A stretch of 64,000 nt of DNA from Pseudomonas entomophila (GTDB lineage Bacteria; Pseudomonadota; Gammaproteobacteria; Pseudomonadales; Pseudomonadaceae), in the NCBI RefSeq assembly GCF_029193575.1, contig NZ_JARGCS010000030.1:124001-188000 (forward strand), read 5' to 3'. Of this stretch, positions 8,421 through 16,726 are shown in pieces. The translations under genes and the position numbers were made by a program. How positions within the stretch are numbered: the first letter of the stretch is position 1; each line of letters begins with the position of its first letter. The notes under the pieces were generated by a model. That model ran no database searches. It was not told where the DNA came from and saw only the letters and a list, made by a program, of their open reading frames with translations.

Positions 8421-8921
8421 ATGTCCTGCGCCTTCACCCTCATGCCATCGCCCGTCGGCGTCCTGACCCTGGTCGCCCGTGGCGACAGCCTGGCCGCGAT
8501 ACTGTGGGAGCACGAGCGGCTCAACCGCGTGCGCCTGGGTGAGCTGCACCGTGACGACCAGCATCCGCTGCTGGGGGAAACCGCCCGGCAGCTCGGCGAA
8601 TACTTCGCCGGCCAACGCCAGCGCTTCGACCTGCCCCTGGACTTCGCCGGCAGCGACTTCCAGCGCCAGGTATGGGCCGCGCTGCTGACCATTCCCTTCG
8701 GTGAAACCCGCAGCTACAGCGAGATCGCCCGACAGATCGGCAACCCCAGCGCGGTAAGGGCGGTGGGCGCTGCCAACGGACGCAACCCGATCTCGATCAT
8801 CGCCCCTTGCCACCGGGTGATTGGCGCCTCAGGCAGTCTCACGGGATTCGCTGGCGGCCTGGAGGCCAAGCAGTACCTGCTGGCGCTGGAAGGGCGCGAG
8901 AGCCTGGCCCTGGCGTTCTGA
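8421..8921 (+). CDS. ogt: Methylated-DNA--protein-cysteine methyltransferase
   Basis: Suicide DNA-repair protein that moves the methyl group from O6-methylguanine to its own cysteine. The active-site motif IIAPCHRVIG is present with Cys130. The helix-turn-helix-like segment FGETRSYSEIARQIGNPSAV precedes it, as in all Ogt/MGMT proteins. At 166 residues it is the short Ogt form, with no Ada-type N-terminal sensor. GGGAG lies upstream of the ATG. It converges on the small membrane-protein gene with 6 bp between stops. No damage-inducible control is visible. Confidence 0.93.
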   Translation: MSCAFTLMPSPVGVLTLVARGDSLAAILWEHERLNRVRLGELHRDDQHPLLGETARQLGEYFAGQRQRFDLPLDFAGSDFQRQVWAALLTIPFGETRSYSEIARQIGNPSAVRAVGAANGRNPISIIAPCHRVIGASGSLTGFAGGLEAKQYLLALEGRESLALAF

Positions 8922-8927
8922 TCCAGT

Positions 8928-9170
8928 TCAATCGAGCCACCAGGCTAGCAGGCAAAGCGCCAGCGCCAGCACGCTGCCGGCGAACAGGCTGTAGTCGCGC
9001 CGTGCTTGGCGGGCATGGCCCTGTACCGCACGCAGGTATTGGCCGGGTGGCGGGGCGTCGGGGCGGTGGCGCAGCCCTTCGACGATGTCGGCGAGGCGGC
9101 CCTGGATCAACAAGCCGACCACGTAGTAGGTCGAGGCGTAGCTGGCCAGTGCCAGCAGCAGGTACTTCAC
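8928..9170 (-). CDS. Small two-helix membrane protein of unknown function
   Basis: An 80-residue protein with hydrophobic segments at about 2-22 and 60-78 and a charged middle (RHRPDAPPPGQYLRAVQGHA). It probably forms a helical hairpin in the inner membrane. The start at 9170 is GTG; no strong ribosome-binding site is visible, so the start is uncertain. It lies between ogt and the DUF3016 gene and may be transcribed alone. No family is recognised with confidence. Confidence 0.6.
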   Translation of the reverse strand: MKYLLLALASYASTYYVVGLLIQGRLADIVEGLRHRPDAPPPGQYLRAVQGHARQARRDYSLFAGSVLALALCLLAWWLD

Positions 9171-9265
9171 GCGAATCCATCCCTGGTCGAGTCGAGCGCC
9201 GAGGATACTATCCGGCGAGGCGCCTTCACCAGCGTGAAGGCGCGAGTTTCATGGCGCCTGGCGGT

Positions 9266-9778
9266 TCAGGAGGCCGGCCGTGGGGCGAAGCGCTGGCGGA
9301 ACCAGTCGCCGAGCATGGCCTTTTCCGCATAGAGACGGTCGTTGCTGGCCTGGCGCCCTGGGCGGCTGAGGTACATCTTGTCGCTGACCCGTTCCTCGGC
9401 CTGCTGGTCGGGGCGGCCGGGCTGGCTCAGGGTATAGGTGAGGTCGATGGTCGGCCAGGTGATCTCACGCATGAAGCGTACGTCGTAGGCCTCGCGGTGC
9501 CACGGTTCGTAGCGGCCGGCCAGGTCGATGTCGCGGATGTCGATGCGCAGCTGCTGACCGGGTTGCAGGTAGCGTTGGCCGAGCTTCTGCAGGTGGGTGG
9601 TGAGGGCCTTGATCACATCGCCGTCAGCGCCACGCTCGTAGCCGGGGCTGTTGAGGCTGGCATCGCGGAATCGCTCCGGATGGTCGAATCGCACCTCGAC
9701 CTGCGCGGTCGAGGTGCCTTGTGCCATGCTGTCGAATGCCAGCACCATCAGCGCGGCACAGGCGAGGGCGTAACGCAT
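9266..9778 (-). CDS. DUF3016 periplasmic protein
   Basis: A 170-residue exported protein with a signal peptide (MRYALACAALMVLAFDSMAQ, cleavage near residue 20). The body matches my memory of DUF3016: VEVRFDHPERFRDA near the start, then RIDIRDIDLAGRYEPWH. The function is unknown. The start at 9778 has GGAGGT 5 bases upstream, ruling out the longer frame. It is divergent from the metallophosphoesterase gene with 74 bp between them. Confidence 0.75.
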   Translation of the reverse strand: MRYALACAALMVLAFDSMAQGTSTAQVEVRFDHPERFRDASLNSPGYERGADGDVIKALTTHLQKLGQRYLQPGQQLRIDIRDIDLAGRYEPWHREAYDVRFMREITWPTIDLTYTLSQPGRPDQQAEERVSDKMYLSRPGRQASNDRLYAEKAMLGDWFRQRFAPRPAS

Positions 9779-9852
9779 GATGCACCTCCGGGTTGGCGGC
9801 TTGCCTGACCATTCTACGCCTGCCGCCGACGGCACAGCAGAGGAACAATGTA

Positions 9853-10548
9853 ATGGCTCGGTTTCGGCGCTTCGCCGCCAACACGCAGGGGCGTGACCTG
9901 GCCGTGGGCGACATCCATGGCCACTTTCGCCGGCTGCAGGGCTGCCTGGACGCGGTGGGCTTCGACCCGCGTGTCGACCGGCTGTTCAGCGTCGGCGACC
10001 TGGTCGACCGTGGGCCGGACAGCGAGCAGGCCCTGGCGTGGCTGGCCTGCCCCTGGTTCCACGCCGTGCAGGGCAACCATGAAGCGTTGGCGATCAGCCA
10101 CGCGCGCGGTGGCCGGGTCGACCTGGACCTGTACCGCGCTGCGGGAGGAGGCTGGTTTCTCGACCTGCCCCGCACCGAGCAGTTGCGTTTCGTCGAGGGT
10201 TTCGCCGCGCTGCCGATCGCCTTGGAGGTCGAGACCGCAGCGGGAACGGTCGGCCTGGTGCACGCCGACAGCCCGTTCGCCGACTGGACACAGCTACGCG
10301 CCAGCCTGCATGACAGCGACGATGCCCAGATCCAGGAGGTGTGCCAATGGTCGCGGCGGCGCCTGCGACAAGCCGACAGCCAGGCGGTGGCAGGGTTGCG
10401 CGCGCTGTTGGTGGGCCACACGCCCGTGCTCAGGCCCAAGGTGCTGGGCAACGTCTGGCACCTGGACACGGGTGGCTGGGGCAGCGGCCGCTTCAGCTTG
10501 CTGGAGATCGGCAGCCTGGTGCTGCTCGACTACGTCACGGCCCAATAG
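9853..10548 (+). CDS. PrpE/ApaH-like metallophosphoesterase (serine/threonine phosphatase type)
   Basis: A 231-residue calcineurin-type phosphatase. The metal-binding motifs are all visible: GDIHG (19-23), GDLVDRG (48-54), GNHE (74-77), a later VHAD and VGHTPV near the C-terminus. This short single-domain form resembles bacteriophage-lambda-type PP1-like phosphatases and PrpA/PrpB of enterics. The in-vivo substrate (phosphoprotein or dinucleotide) is unknown. The ATG at 9853 has AGAGGA about 9 bases upstream. The PACE gene follows after 80 bp. Confidence 0.85.
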   Translation: MARFRRFAANTQGRDLAVGDIHGHFRRLQGCLDAVGFDPRVDRLFSVGDLVDRGPDSEQALAWLACPWFHAVQGNHEALAISHARGGRVDLDLYRAAGGGWFLDLPRTEQLRFVEGFAALPIALEVETAAGTVGLVHADSPFADWTQLRASLHDSDDAQIQEVCQWSRRRLRQADSQAVAGLRALLVGHTPVLRPKVLGNVWHLDTGGWGSGRFSLLEIGSLVLLDYVTAQ

Positions 10549-10628
10549 GGAAACGCTGCCCACGGCTTGAACCCCCCAGGCAACCGGCGTACCGTTTCCC
10601 TCCGACCCCGCCAAGGAACCAGCCCCTC

Positions 10629-11066
10629 ATGCAAGGCAAGGCCCGCAAGATCGTCCAGGCCATTCTCTACGAAATCATCGCCGTCGCCTGCGTCGCCCCG
10701 GCGCTGTCGCTGATGTTCGATGCCGGCATGGCCCATTCCACTGCGCTGTCGGTGTTGATGTCGGGCATCGCCATGAGTTGGAACATGGGCTACAACTGGG
10801 CGTTCGAGCGTTGGGAGGCACGCCAGCGGGCGCCCGAGCGCACCGTCTTGCGGCGCTTCCTGCACGCCCTGGGCTTCGAAGGTGGCCTGGTGTTGATCCT
10901 GTTGCCGCTGGTGGCCTGGTGGTTGGACATCAGCCTGTGGTCCGCGCTGCTGACCAACCTGGCGCTGTTCGCGTTCTTCTTCGTCTACGCCTTCGTGTTC
11001 CAGTGGGGCTTCGACAAGGTCTTCGACGTACCGCTGTCGGCACAACGCCCGTGCGGCGAGTGTTGA
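10629..11066 (+). CDS. PACE-family multidrug (AceI-like) efflux transporter
   Basis: A 145-residue inner-membrane protein with four predicted helices, built from two bacterial transmembrane-pair units. The family marker SWNMGYNWAFERWEA is present in the first unit. Glu15, the proton-coupling residue of AceI, is at the same number here. PACE proteins export biocides such as chlorhexidine, acriflavine or diamines. No dedicated regulator is adjacent. The ilvA leader starts 35 bp downstream on the same strand. Confidence 0.88.
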   Translation: MQGKARKIVQAILYEIIAVACVAPALSLMFDAGMAHSTALSVLMSGIAMSWNMGYNWAFERWEARQRAPERTVLRRFLHALGFEGGLVLILLPLVAWWLDISLWSALLTNLALFAFFFVYAFVFQWGFDKVFDVPLSAQRPCGEC

Positions 11067-11100
11067 CTTCCCACAACGGCGCAGGATAAGTTCGACGCCC

Positions 11101-11169
11101 ATGAACACTCTCCCGCAGCGTCGCGCCGTCAGCATCATTATTACCGCCATTATCGGATTGGCGGGCTAG
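11101..11169 (+). CDS. ilvA leader peptide (attenuation peptide)
   Basis: A 22-codon reading frame ending in TAG at 11167. Its second half reads VSIIITAIIGLAG: five isoleucine codons (11134-11142 and 11149-11154) plus Val, Thr and Leu, the amino acids of this pathway. It is followed 15 bases later by a strong terminator and then by ilvA. The last codons contain GGCGGG (11160-11165), which can pair with the terminator's 5' arm. This is the layout of a ribosome-stalling attenuator that senses charged tRNA-Ile. The ribosome-binding site is weak (AGGA about 13 bases upstream). Confidence 0.8.
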   Translation: MNTLPQRRAVSIIITAIIGLAG

Positions 11170-11192
11170 CGCGCACGTGCACCGAACCCGCC
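11160..11192 (+). promoter_or_regulatory. Predicted antiterminator helix upstream of ilvA
   Basis: GGCGGG (11160-11165), inside the last leader codons, is complementary to CCCGCC (11187-11192), the 5' arm of the terminator. The two pairings exclude each other. A ribosome stalled at the first Ile codons would leave GGCGGG free and allow readthrough. A ribosome at the stop codon would cover it and let the terminator form. Confidence 0.7.
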
Positions 11193-11209
11193 CTGGAGGC
11201 GGGTTTTTT
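11185..11209 (+). terminator. ilvA: Attenuator terminator of ilvA
   Basis: AACCCGCC (11185-11192), loop CTGGA, GGCGGGTT (11198-11205), with a T-run 11204-11209. A strong intrinsic terminator that ends 41 bases before the ilvA start codon. Confidence 0.85.
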
Positions 11210-11250
11210 CTCTCTGACTCCTGGGCCCTTGAAACCACCAGGAGTCATCG

Positions 11251-12813
11251 ATGACCAGCCTCAACGTCAGCCCCCGCACCGCCCCCGCGCCCCAGCAACT
11301 GCTGTCGGAGCAGGTGCGGCGCATCCTTGCCGCGCCCGTGTACGACCTGGCCATCGAGACGCCGCTGCAGGCGGCGCCAGCGCTGTCGGTATCCCTCGGC
11401 AACCAGGTGCTGCTCAAGCGCGAGGACTTGCAGCCGACGTTTTCGTTCAAGATCCGCGGCGCCTACACCCGGCTGTCACGCCTGAGCCCGGCGCAGCGCG
11501 CGCGTGGGGTGATCACCGCCTCGGCGGGCAACCATGCTCAGGGCGTGGCGTTGGCCGCTTCGCACCTTGGGTTGCGCGCCACCATCGTCATGCCCACCAC
11601 CACCCCGGAACTGAAAATCGCCGGTGTGCGTTCGCGCGGTGGCAATGTGGTGCTGCATGGCGAGAGCTTCCCCCATGCGCTGGCGCATGCCCTGCAACTG
11701 GCCGACCAGCAAGGCGCGACCTTCGTGCCGCCGTTCGACGACTCGGACGTGATCGCCGGGCAGGGCACCGTGGCCATGGAGATCCTGCGCCAGCAACCCG
11801 GTGCGCTGGACGCGATCTTCGTGCCGGTCGGCGGCGGTGGCCTGGTGGCGGGTATCGCCGCCTACGTGAAATACCTGCGCCCGCAGGTCAAGGTGATCGG
11901 CGTCGAGCCGGAAGACTCCAATTGCCTGCAAGCCGCGCTGGCCGCTGGCGAGCGGGTGATTCTGCCGCAGGTCGGTACCTTTGCCGACGGCGTGGCGGTG
12001 GCGCAGGTGGGCGCCCATTGTTTCGAGTTGTGCCGACATTTCGTCGACGAGGTGATCACCGTCAGCAGCGACGAGCTGTGCGCGGCGATCAAGGACATCT
12101 ACGACGACACCCGCTCGATCACCGAACCGTCTGGCGCGCTGGCTGTGGCCGGGATCAAGAAGTACGTGGCCCGCGATGGCGTGAGGGGGCAAACCCTGGT
12201 GGCCATCGACTCGGGCGCCAACATCAACTTCGACCGCTTGCGCCACGTGGCCGAACGCGCCGAGTTGGGCGAGCAGCGCGAGGCGGTGATCGCGGTGACC
12301 ATCCCCGAGCGGCCGGGCAGCTTCCGCACCTTCTGCCAGGCCCTGGGCAAGCGCCAGGTCACCGAGTTCAACTACCGCTACCAGGCGGGGGGCGAGGCGC
12401 GGTTGTTTGTCGGTGTGCAGACCCACCCGCTGCACGACCCGCGCGAGGCGCTGCTGGCCAGTTTGCGTGAGCAGGGCTATGAGGTGCTGGATTTGACCGA
12501 CAACGAGCTGGCCAAGCTGCACGTGCGCCACACGGTGGGCGGCCATGCGGCGCCGGGGACGGACGAACGGGTGCTGCGCTTCGAGTTTCCGGAGCGGCCG
12601 GGGGCGTTGCTGGGGTTCCTGGAGCGGCTGGGCAAGCGCTGGAACATCAGTCTGTTCCACTACCGCAACCATGGTGCGGCCGAGGCGCGGGTATTCGCGG
12701 CGCTGGAGGTGCCCGAGGAGGAGCGGCCGGGCCTGCCGGCGGCGCTGGAGGCGATGGGGTATCGGTACTGGGATGAGACGGACAACCCGGCGTACCGGTT
12801 GTTCCTAGGCTGA
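11251..12813 (+). CDS. ilvA: Threonine ammonia-lyase, biosynthetic (IlvA)
   Basis: Converts threonine to 2-oxobutanoate and ammonia, the first step of isoleucine synthesis. It is a PLP enzyme; the Schiff-base lysine is Lys67 in SFKIRGA, and the phosphate-binding loop VGGGGL lies near residue 196. Two C-terminal ACT domains (about 335-415 and 430-515) give the 520-residue, isoleucine-inhibited form; catabolic enzymes lack this tandem. AGGAG precedes the ATG. Enzyme-level feedback by isoleucine is matched at RNA level by the attenuator upstream. Confidence 0.96.
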   Translation: MTSLNVSPRTAPAPQQLLSEQVRRILAAPVYDLAIETPLQAAPALSVSLGNQVLLKREDLQPTFSFKIRGAYTRLSRLSPAQRARGVITASAGNHAQGVALAASHLGLRATIVMPTTTPELKIAGVRSRGGNVVLHGESFPHALAHALQLADQQGATFVPPFDDSDVIAGQGTVAMEILRQQPGALDAIFVPVGGGGLVAGIAAYVKYLRPQVKVIGVEPEDSNCLQAALAAGERVILPQVGTFADGVAVAQVGAHCFELCRHFVDEVITVSSDELCAAIKDIYDDTRSITEPSGALAVAGIKKYVARDGVRGQTLVAIDSGANINFDRLRHVAERAELGEQREAVIAVTIPERPGSFRTFCQALGKRQVTEFNYRYQAGGEARLFVGVQTHPLHDPREALLASLREQGYEVLDLTDNELAKLHVRHTVGGHAAPGTDERVLRFEFPERPGALLGFLERLGKRWNISLFHYRNHGAAEARVFAALEVPEEERPGLPAALEAMGYRYWDETDNPAYRLFLG

Positions 12814-12820
12814 GGGACCG

Positions 12821-12853
12821 TGCCGTAGTGCGGGCCTGCCCCGCGCTACGGCA
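12821..12853. terminator. Bidirectional hairpin between ilvA and the aldehyde dehydrogenase gene
   Basis: TGCCGTAGTGCGGG (12821-12834) pairs with CCCGCGCTACGGCA (12840-12853), one wobble. It lies between convergent genes. It resembles a REP-derived hairpin rather than a T-tailed terminator. Confidence 0.55.
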
Positions 12854-12859
12854 TCACCC

Positions 12860-14245
12860 TCAGTTACGATCCAGCCACACGGTCTGCACGTTGCAGAACT
12901 CCCGCACGCCGAAGTGCGACAGCTCGCGGCCGAACCCGCTCTTCTTCACGCCGCCGAACGCCACGCGGGGGTCGGAGGCGCAGTAGCCGTTGATGAACAC
13001 GCCCCCGGTGTCCAGCGCCGCGGTCATGCGCTCGGCCAGGGCCAGGTCGGCGGTATAAATGGTCGACGCCAGGCCGAACTCGCTGTCGTTGGCCAGTTCC
13101 ACCGCGTGGTCGGCATCACGGGCACTGATGATCGCCGCCACCGGCCCGAACAGCTCCTGCTTGAACGCGGTCATCTGCGGGGTGACGTCGGCGAACACGG
13201 TGGGTGCATAGAGGTTGGCCGCACCCTTGACCTTATGCCCACCCAGCAGCAGGGTGGCGCCTTCGGCGAGGGTCGCCTGGACCTGGTCGTCGAGCTCGTC
13301 ACGCAGGTCGTAGCGGGCCATCGGGCCGATGTAGGTGTCGTCTTCCAGCGGGTTGCCAACCTTCAGTGCGCGGGTGGCCTCGACGAACTTGGCGGTGAAC
13401 GCCTCGACGATGCTTTCCTCGACGATCAGGCGCTTGGCCGCCGCGCAGACCTGGCCGGTATTCTGGTAGCGACCGATGACGGCGGCCTTCACTGCCGCGT
13501 CCAGGTCGGCGTCGGCGAGCACGATGAACGGGTCGCAGCCGCCCAGCTCCAGCACGCACTTCTTCAGCGCGGCGCCGGCCTGCGCGCCGATGGCCATGCC
13601 GGCGCGCACGCTGCCGGTCAGGGTCACGGCGGCGATGCGCGGGTCATTGATGGCGCGGGTGACGCCGTCCGGGGTGATGTTCACCACCTCGAACACGCCT
13701 GGCGGCAGCGCGGCTTGCTTGAAGGCTTCTGCCAGCAGGTAGGCGCAGCCCATCACGTTTGGCGCGTGCTTGAGCACGTAGGTGTTGCCTGCCAGCAGGG
13801 CCGGCACGGCGCCCCGCAGCACTTGCCAGAGCGGGAAGTTCCACGGCATCACCGCCAGGATCGGGCCCAGCGGGCGGTACTCGATGCGTGCCTTCTCGAC
13901 CTGCGTGGCTTCGGCGGCGAGCATCGCTGGGCCATGCTCGGCGTACCACTGGCACAGGTCGATGCACTTGGTGACTTCGCCACGGGCCTGGGCGATCGGC
14001 TTGCCGATCTCGCGGGTGATCATCACCGCGAAGGCTTCGTGATTGGCCTGCAAGGCGGCCGCCAGGGCAAGCAGGTACCCACTGCGCTGACCCAGAGACA
14101 CCTGACGCCAGGCGGCGAAGCCGGCCTTGGCGCGTTGCAGCGCCGCGTCCAGTGCGGCGTCGGTGTCGTAGGGGTAGTGGCCGATCCGCTCGCCGGTGTA
14201 CGGGTCGACGGAAAGGGCATGGGTCAGGCTGCTGATCTCGCTCAT
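12860..14245 (-). CDS. Aldehyde dehydrogenase, Sad/YneI-like (succinate-semialdehyde type)
   Basis: A 461-residue NAD(P)-dependent aldehyde dehydrogenase. Catalytic Cys267 is in NTGQVCAAAKR and the general base Glu233 in LELGGCDPF; Lys159 (YVLKHAPN) is the cofactor-binding lysine. The GQVCAAAKR context and length fit the YneI/Sad group of succinate-semialdehyde dehydrogenases better than GabD; the aldehyde substrate remains inferred. GAGGAG precedes the ATG at 14245. The frame remains open upstream, antisense to the LysR gene, which is an artefact. It is divergent from the LysR gene that probably controls it. Confidence 0.88.
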   Translation of the reverse strand: MSEISSLTHALSVDPYTGERIGHYPYDTDAALDAALQRAKAGFAAWRQVSLGQRSGYLLALAAALQANHEAFAVMITREIGKPIAQARGEVTKCIDLCQWYAEHGPAMLAAEATQVEKARIEYRPLGPILAVMPWNFPLWQVLRGAVPALLAGNTYVLKHAPNVMGCAYLLAEAFKQAALPPGVFEVVNITPDGVTRAINDPRIAAVTLTGSVRAGMAIGAQAGAALKKCVLELGGCDPFIVLADADLDAAVKAAVIGRYQNTGQVCAAAKRLIVEESIVEAFTAKFVEATRALKVGNPLEDDTYIGPMARYDLRDELDDQVQATLAEGATLLLGGHKVKGAANLYAPTVFADVTPQMTAFKQELFGPVAAIISARDADHAVELANDSEFGLASTIYTADLALAERMTAALDTGGVFINGYCASDPRVAFGGVKKSGFGRELSHFGVREFCNVQTVWLDRN

Positions 14246-14322
14246 GGCGGGCTCCTCGTTGTTGTCGTTGCTGGTGCCCAGACTAGTGGCGTGCTTCTTT
14301 GATGAAAACTGAATAATAATGA

Positions 14323-14335
14323 GTGAAACATTCAC
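14323..14335. promoter_or_regulatory. Candidate LysR operator in the divergent promoter
   Basis: GTGAAACATTCAC is a perfect inverted repeat (GTGAA, 3-base centre, TTCAC) located 16 bp before the LysR start codon, in an AT-rich stretch between the regulator and the aldehyde dehydrogenase gene. Position fits autoregulation; binding is not shown. Confidence 0.35.
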
Positions 14336-14350
14336 GATTGGAGAAAGACC

Positions 14351-15214
14351 GTGGACTTGGTGCAACTGGAGATGTTCAAAGCCGTGGCTGAGCACGGCAG
14401 CATCAGCGCCGCCGCCCAGCACATCCATCGGGTGCCGTCGAACCTGACCACCCGCATCAAGCAACTGGAAGAGGACCTGGGGGTCGCACTGTTCATTCGC
14501 GAGAAGAGCCGCCTGCGTTTGTCCCCGGCGGGCTGGAACTTCCTCGAATACACCCGGCGCATCCTCGAACTGGTGCACGAGGCGCGCCTGACCGTGGCTG
14601 GCGAAGACCCCCAGGGCACCTTCGCCTTGGGCTCGCTGGAGAGCACTGCGGCGGTGCGTATCCCCGGACTGCTGGCGGCCTATAACCAGCGCTACCCCAA
14701 GGTCGACCTGGACCTCTCCACCGGCCCGTCGGGGACCATGCTCGAAGGCGTGCTGTCCGGGCGCCTGGTGGCCGCCTTCGTTGACGGCCCGGTGCTGCAC
14801 CCGACCCTGGAGGGCATGCCGGTGTTCGAGGAGGAGATGGTGGTGATCGCGCCGCTCAACCACGCCCCGGTCAGCCGCGCCCGTGACGTCAACGGGCAGA
14901 GCATCTATGCCTTTCGTTCCAACTGCTCGTATCGCCACCACTTCGAGAAGTGGTTCGTCGAGGACGATGCCGTACCGGGCAAGATCCACGAAATGGAGTC
15001 GTACCACGGCATGCTCGCCTGCGTGAGCGCCGGCGCCGGCCTGGCGTTGATGCCGCGCAGCATGCTCGACAGCATGCCGGGGGCGAGCACGGTCAGCGTC
15101 TGGCCGCTGTCCGAGGATTTCCGCTACCTCAAGACCTGGCTGGTGTGGCGTCGAGGGACGGTGTCGCGCAGCCTGAGCACGTTTATCCACCTGCTGGAGG
15201 AGCACGCCGCCTGA
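14351..15214 (+). CDS. LysR-type transcriptional regulator
   Basis: A 287-residue LysR protein: N-terminal helix-turn-helix ([20 protein letters not shown], then [14 protein letters not shown]) and a type-2 periplasmic-binding fold. The start codon is GTG, with GGAG 7 bases upstream. It is divergent from the aldehyde dehydrogenase gene with a 105-bp spacer, so that gene is the likely target. The effector is unknown. Confidence 0.87.
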   Translation: MDLVQLEMFKAVAEHGSISAAAQHIHRVPSNLTTRIKQLEEDLGVALFIREKSRLRLSPAGWNFLEYTRRILELVHEARLTVAGEDPQGTFALGSLESTAAVRIPGLLAAYNQRYPKVDLDLSTGPSGTMLEGVLSGRLVAAFVDGPVLHPTLEGMPVFEEEMVVIAPLNHAPVSRARDVNGQSIYAFRSNCSYRHHFEKWFVEDDAVPGKIHEMESYHGMLACVSAGAGLALMPRSMLDSMPGASTVSVWPLSEDFRYLKTWLVWRRGTVSRSLSTFIHLLEEHAA

Positions 15215-15296
15215 CCGGTGGTCACCCTGTGCTGAACGTGCCGGCGCGTGGGGTTTCGAATAGAGGTAGACCCTTCTCCAACAGGAGGAAAGGACC

Positions 15297-15740
15297 ATGC
15301 GCAATCATCACTATGGCCTGTGCGCGACGCTGCTCGTCGCCCTGGCCTTGCCTTGGGGGTTGGCGGCGGCGGCCGACCCGGGCGCGACTATCGACCCGCA
15401 AGGGGTGCAATTGCAGCCGCAGGAACAGAACGGTATTCGCTACCTGCAGGGGGGGATTGGCCAGGACGAGGCCAACGCGCTGCGGCGCACGCCCGGGTAT
15501 GACCTGCACATCACCCTGTCCACTGGCCCCGAAGGCAAGTTCCAGAGTGGCGCCTCGGTCGATATCCAGTCGGCGCAGGGTGAGTCGGTGCTGGCCCTGC
15601 AGGATGTCGGGCCGATGATCTATGTGCAGCTGCCGCCGGGGCACTACAAGGTTACCGGGCAGGCGGAAGGGCAGACTGTGCAGCAGCAAGTGAGGGTGGG
15701 CGGCAAGGCGCCGGCCAAGGTGGACCTGAACTGGCGTTAG
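15297..15740 (+). CDS. Exported carboxypeptidase-regulatory-like hypothetical protein
   Basis: A 147-residue exported protein. The signal peptide runs to about residue 26 (ALALPWGLAAAADPG). The C-terminal half (VGPMIYVQLPPGHYKVTGQA) resembles carboxypeptidase-regulatory-like beta-sandwich domains that present a PPGxYxV turn. Family name and function are unknown. GGAGG is very strong, 8-9 bases before the ATG. It stands alone between a LysR gene and a REP pair. Confidence 0.7.
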   Translation: MRNHHYGLCATLLVALALPWGLAAAADPGATIDPQGVQLQPQEQNGIRYLQGGIGQDEANALRRTPGYDLHITLSTGPEGKFQSGASVDIQSAQGESVLALQDVGPMIYVQLPPGHYKVTGQAEGQTVQQQVRVGGKAPAKVDLNWR

Positions 15741-15759
15741 CGTCGTGGCAGGGGCGCGA

Positions 15760-15868
15760 GGGCTCTATCGCGGGGCAAGCCCGCTCACAAGGGCGGCGGG
15801 TTCGGTGAGAGCGGCGCTGTACCTGTAGGCGCGGCGGTGCGGCGATCCGACTTGCCCGCGATAGGGCC
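15760..15868. repeat. REP pair in a 358-bp gene-free stretch
   Basis: Two REP cores in opposite orientation: 15760-15786 (GGGCTCTATCGCGGGGCAAG...) and 15841-15868 (ends CCCGCGATAGGGCC). The rest of the gene-free stretch, 15869-16098, is AT-richer and must contain the pagL promoter; I see no other gene there. Confidence 0.6.
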
Positions 15869-16098
15869 GACCCTGCCACGGGTGATTCTGATACTCAGCT
15901 ATCTTTTTTCTCATCTGATAGTGGCAAATGACTTTCAAGTTTCCAGAAGGCTGACGATAATCGAGAAAGTATTACCACTTGTGACTTGGTTTCTAGCACC
16001 GGGCCACGAGCGCATAACGAGGGGCCAAAGCCCCCGCTTGCCGCAGGCCCGGCCATGAAGGGCGGCCTGCCCGTGAAGACCATCAGGAGAAGTCATCG

Positions 16099-16620
16099 AT
16101 GAAAACCCGTCTTGCCACTACGTTGGGCGCCGTCGTGCTGGCGTTCGCCGGGGCTAACCTGGCCCAGGCCGCGCAGGTTTCCGGTGCCGTGGGTGCCACC
16201 TCGCAGGGTGACATGACCTATCGTATCGGCCTGTCCTTCGACTGGGACAAGAAATGGTGGGAAAGCAGCACCGGCCACCTGACCGGTTACTGGGACGCGG
16301 CGTACACCTACTGGGAAGGTGGCGATGCCAGTGGCGCGCACTCACTGTCGTTCAGCCCGGTGTTCGTCTACGAGTTCGGCAGCGGCGGCTATGTGCCCTT
16401 TATCGAGGCTGGCATCGGCTTGGCGGCCTTCTCCAAGACCGACGTGGGCGACCAGCGCCTGGGCTCGGCGGTCAACTTCGAGGACCGCATCGGCTTCGGC
16501 TTGAAGCTGCCGGGGCAGCAGAAGGTCGGCATCCGTGCCTCCCACTATTCCAATGCCGGGTTGAAGCAGCCTAACGACGGGATCGAGTCGTACGCCTTGT
16601 TCTATAGCGCCGGGTTCTGA
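16099..16620 (+). CDS. pagL: Lipid A 3-O-deacylase PagL
   Basis: Outer-membrane beta-barrel that removes the 3-O acyl chain of lipid A, lowering endotoxicity and helping adaptation to cationic peptides. The signal peptide ends at about residue 24 (NLAQAAQ). The catalytic triad His149, Ser151, Glu163 is visible in ASHYSNAG and NDGIESY and has the same spacing as in P. aeruginosa PagL. Alternating hydrophobic strands and the C-terminal Phe fit a barrel; 173 residues is the family length. AGGAG lies upstream of the ATG. No PhoP-type box was identified. Confidence 0.93.
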   Translation: MKTRLATTLGAVVLAFAGANLAQAAQVSGAVGATSQGDMTYRIGLSFDWDKKWWESSTGHLTGYWDAAYTYWEGGDASGAHSLSFSPVFVYEFGSGGYVPFIEAGIGLAAFSKTDVGDQRLGSAVNFEDRIGFGLKLPGQQKVGIRASHYSNAGLKQPNDGIESYALFYSAGF

Positions 16621-16639
16621 TTCGGGACCGCATCGCCGT

Positions 16640-16717
16640 CATCGCGGGGCAAGCCCGCTCAGGCACACCGCCGATTTCAGCTTCGGCGGTGTGTCTGAGC
16701 GGGCTTGCCCCGCGATG
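16640..16717. repeat. Long inverted REP pair acting as a bidirectional terminator
   Basis: Two 35-base arms (16640-16674 and 16683-16717) are complementary except for one position, with an 8-base loop. The core is the common REP sequence, but the symmetry extends far beyond it. It lies exactly between the convergent pagL and universal stress protein genes. Confidence 0.8.
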
Positions 16718-16726
16718 CTTTCAGCG

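Noticed and set aside
14246..15304. Upstream extension of the aldehyde dehydrogenase frame to 814 residues
   Set aside because: It is antisense to a complete LysR gene; the normal enzyme length and ribosome-binding site fit the 14245 start.
15895..16083. 62-codon minus-strand frame upstream of pagL
   Set aside because: No ribosome-binding site, no recognisable features and it lies in the pagL promoter region.
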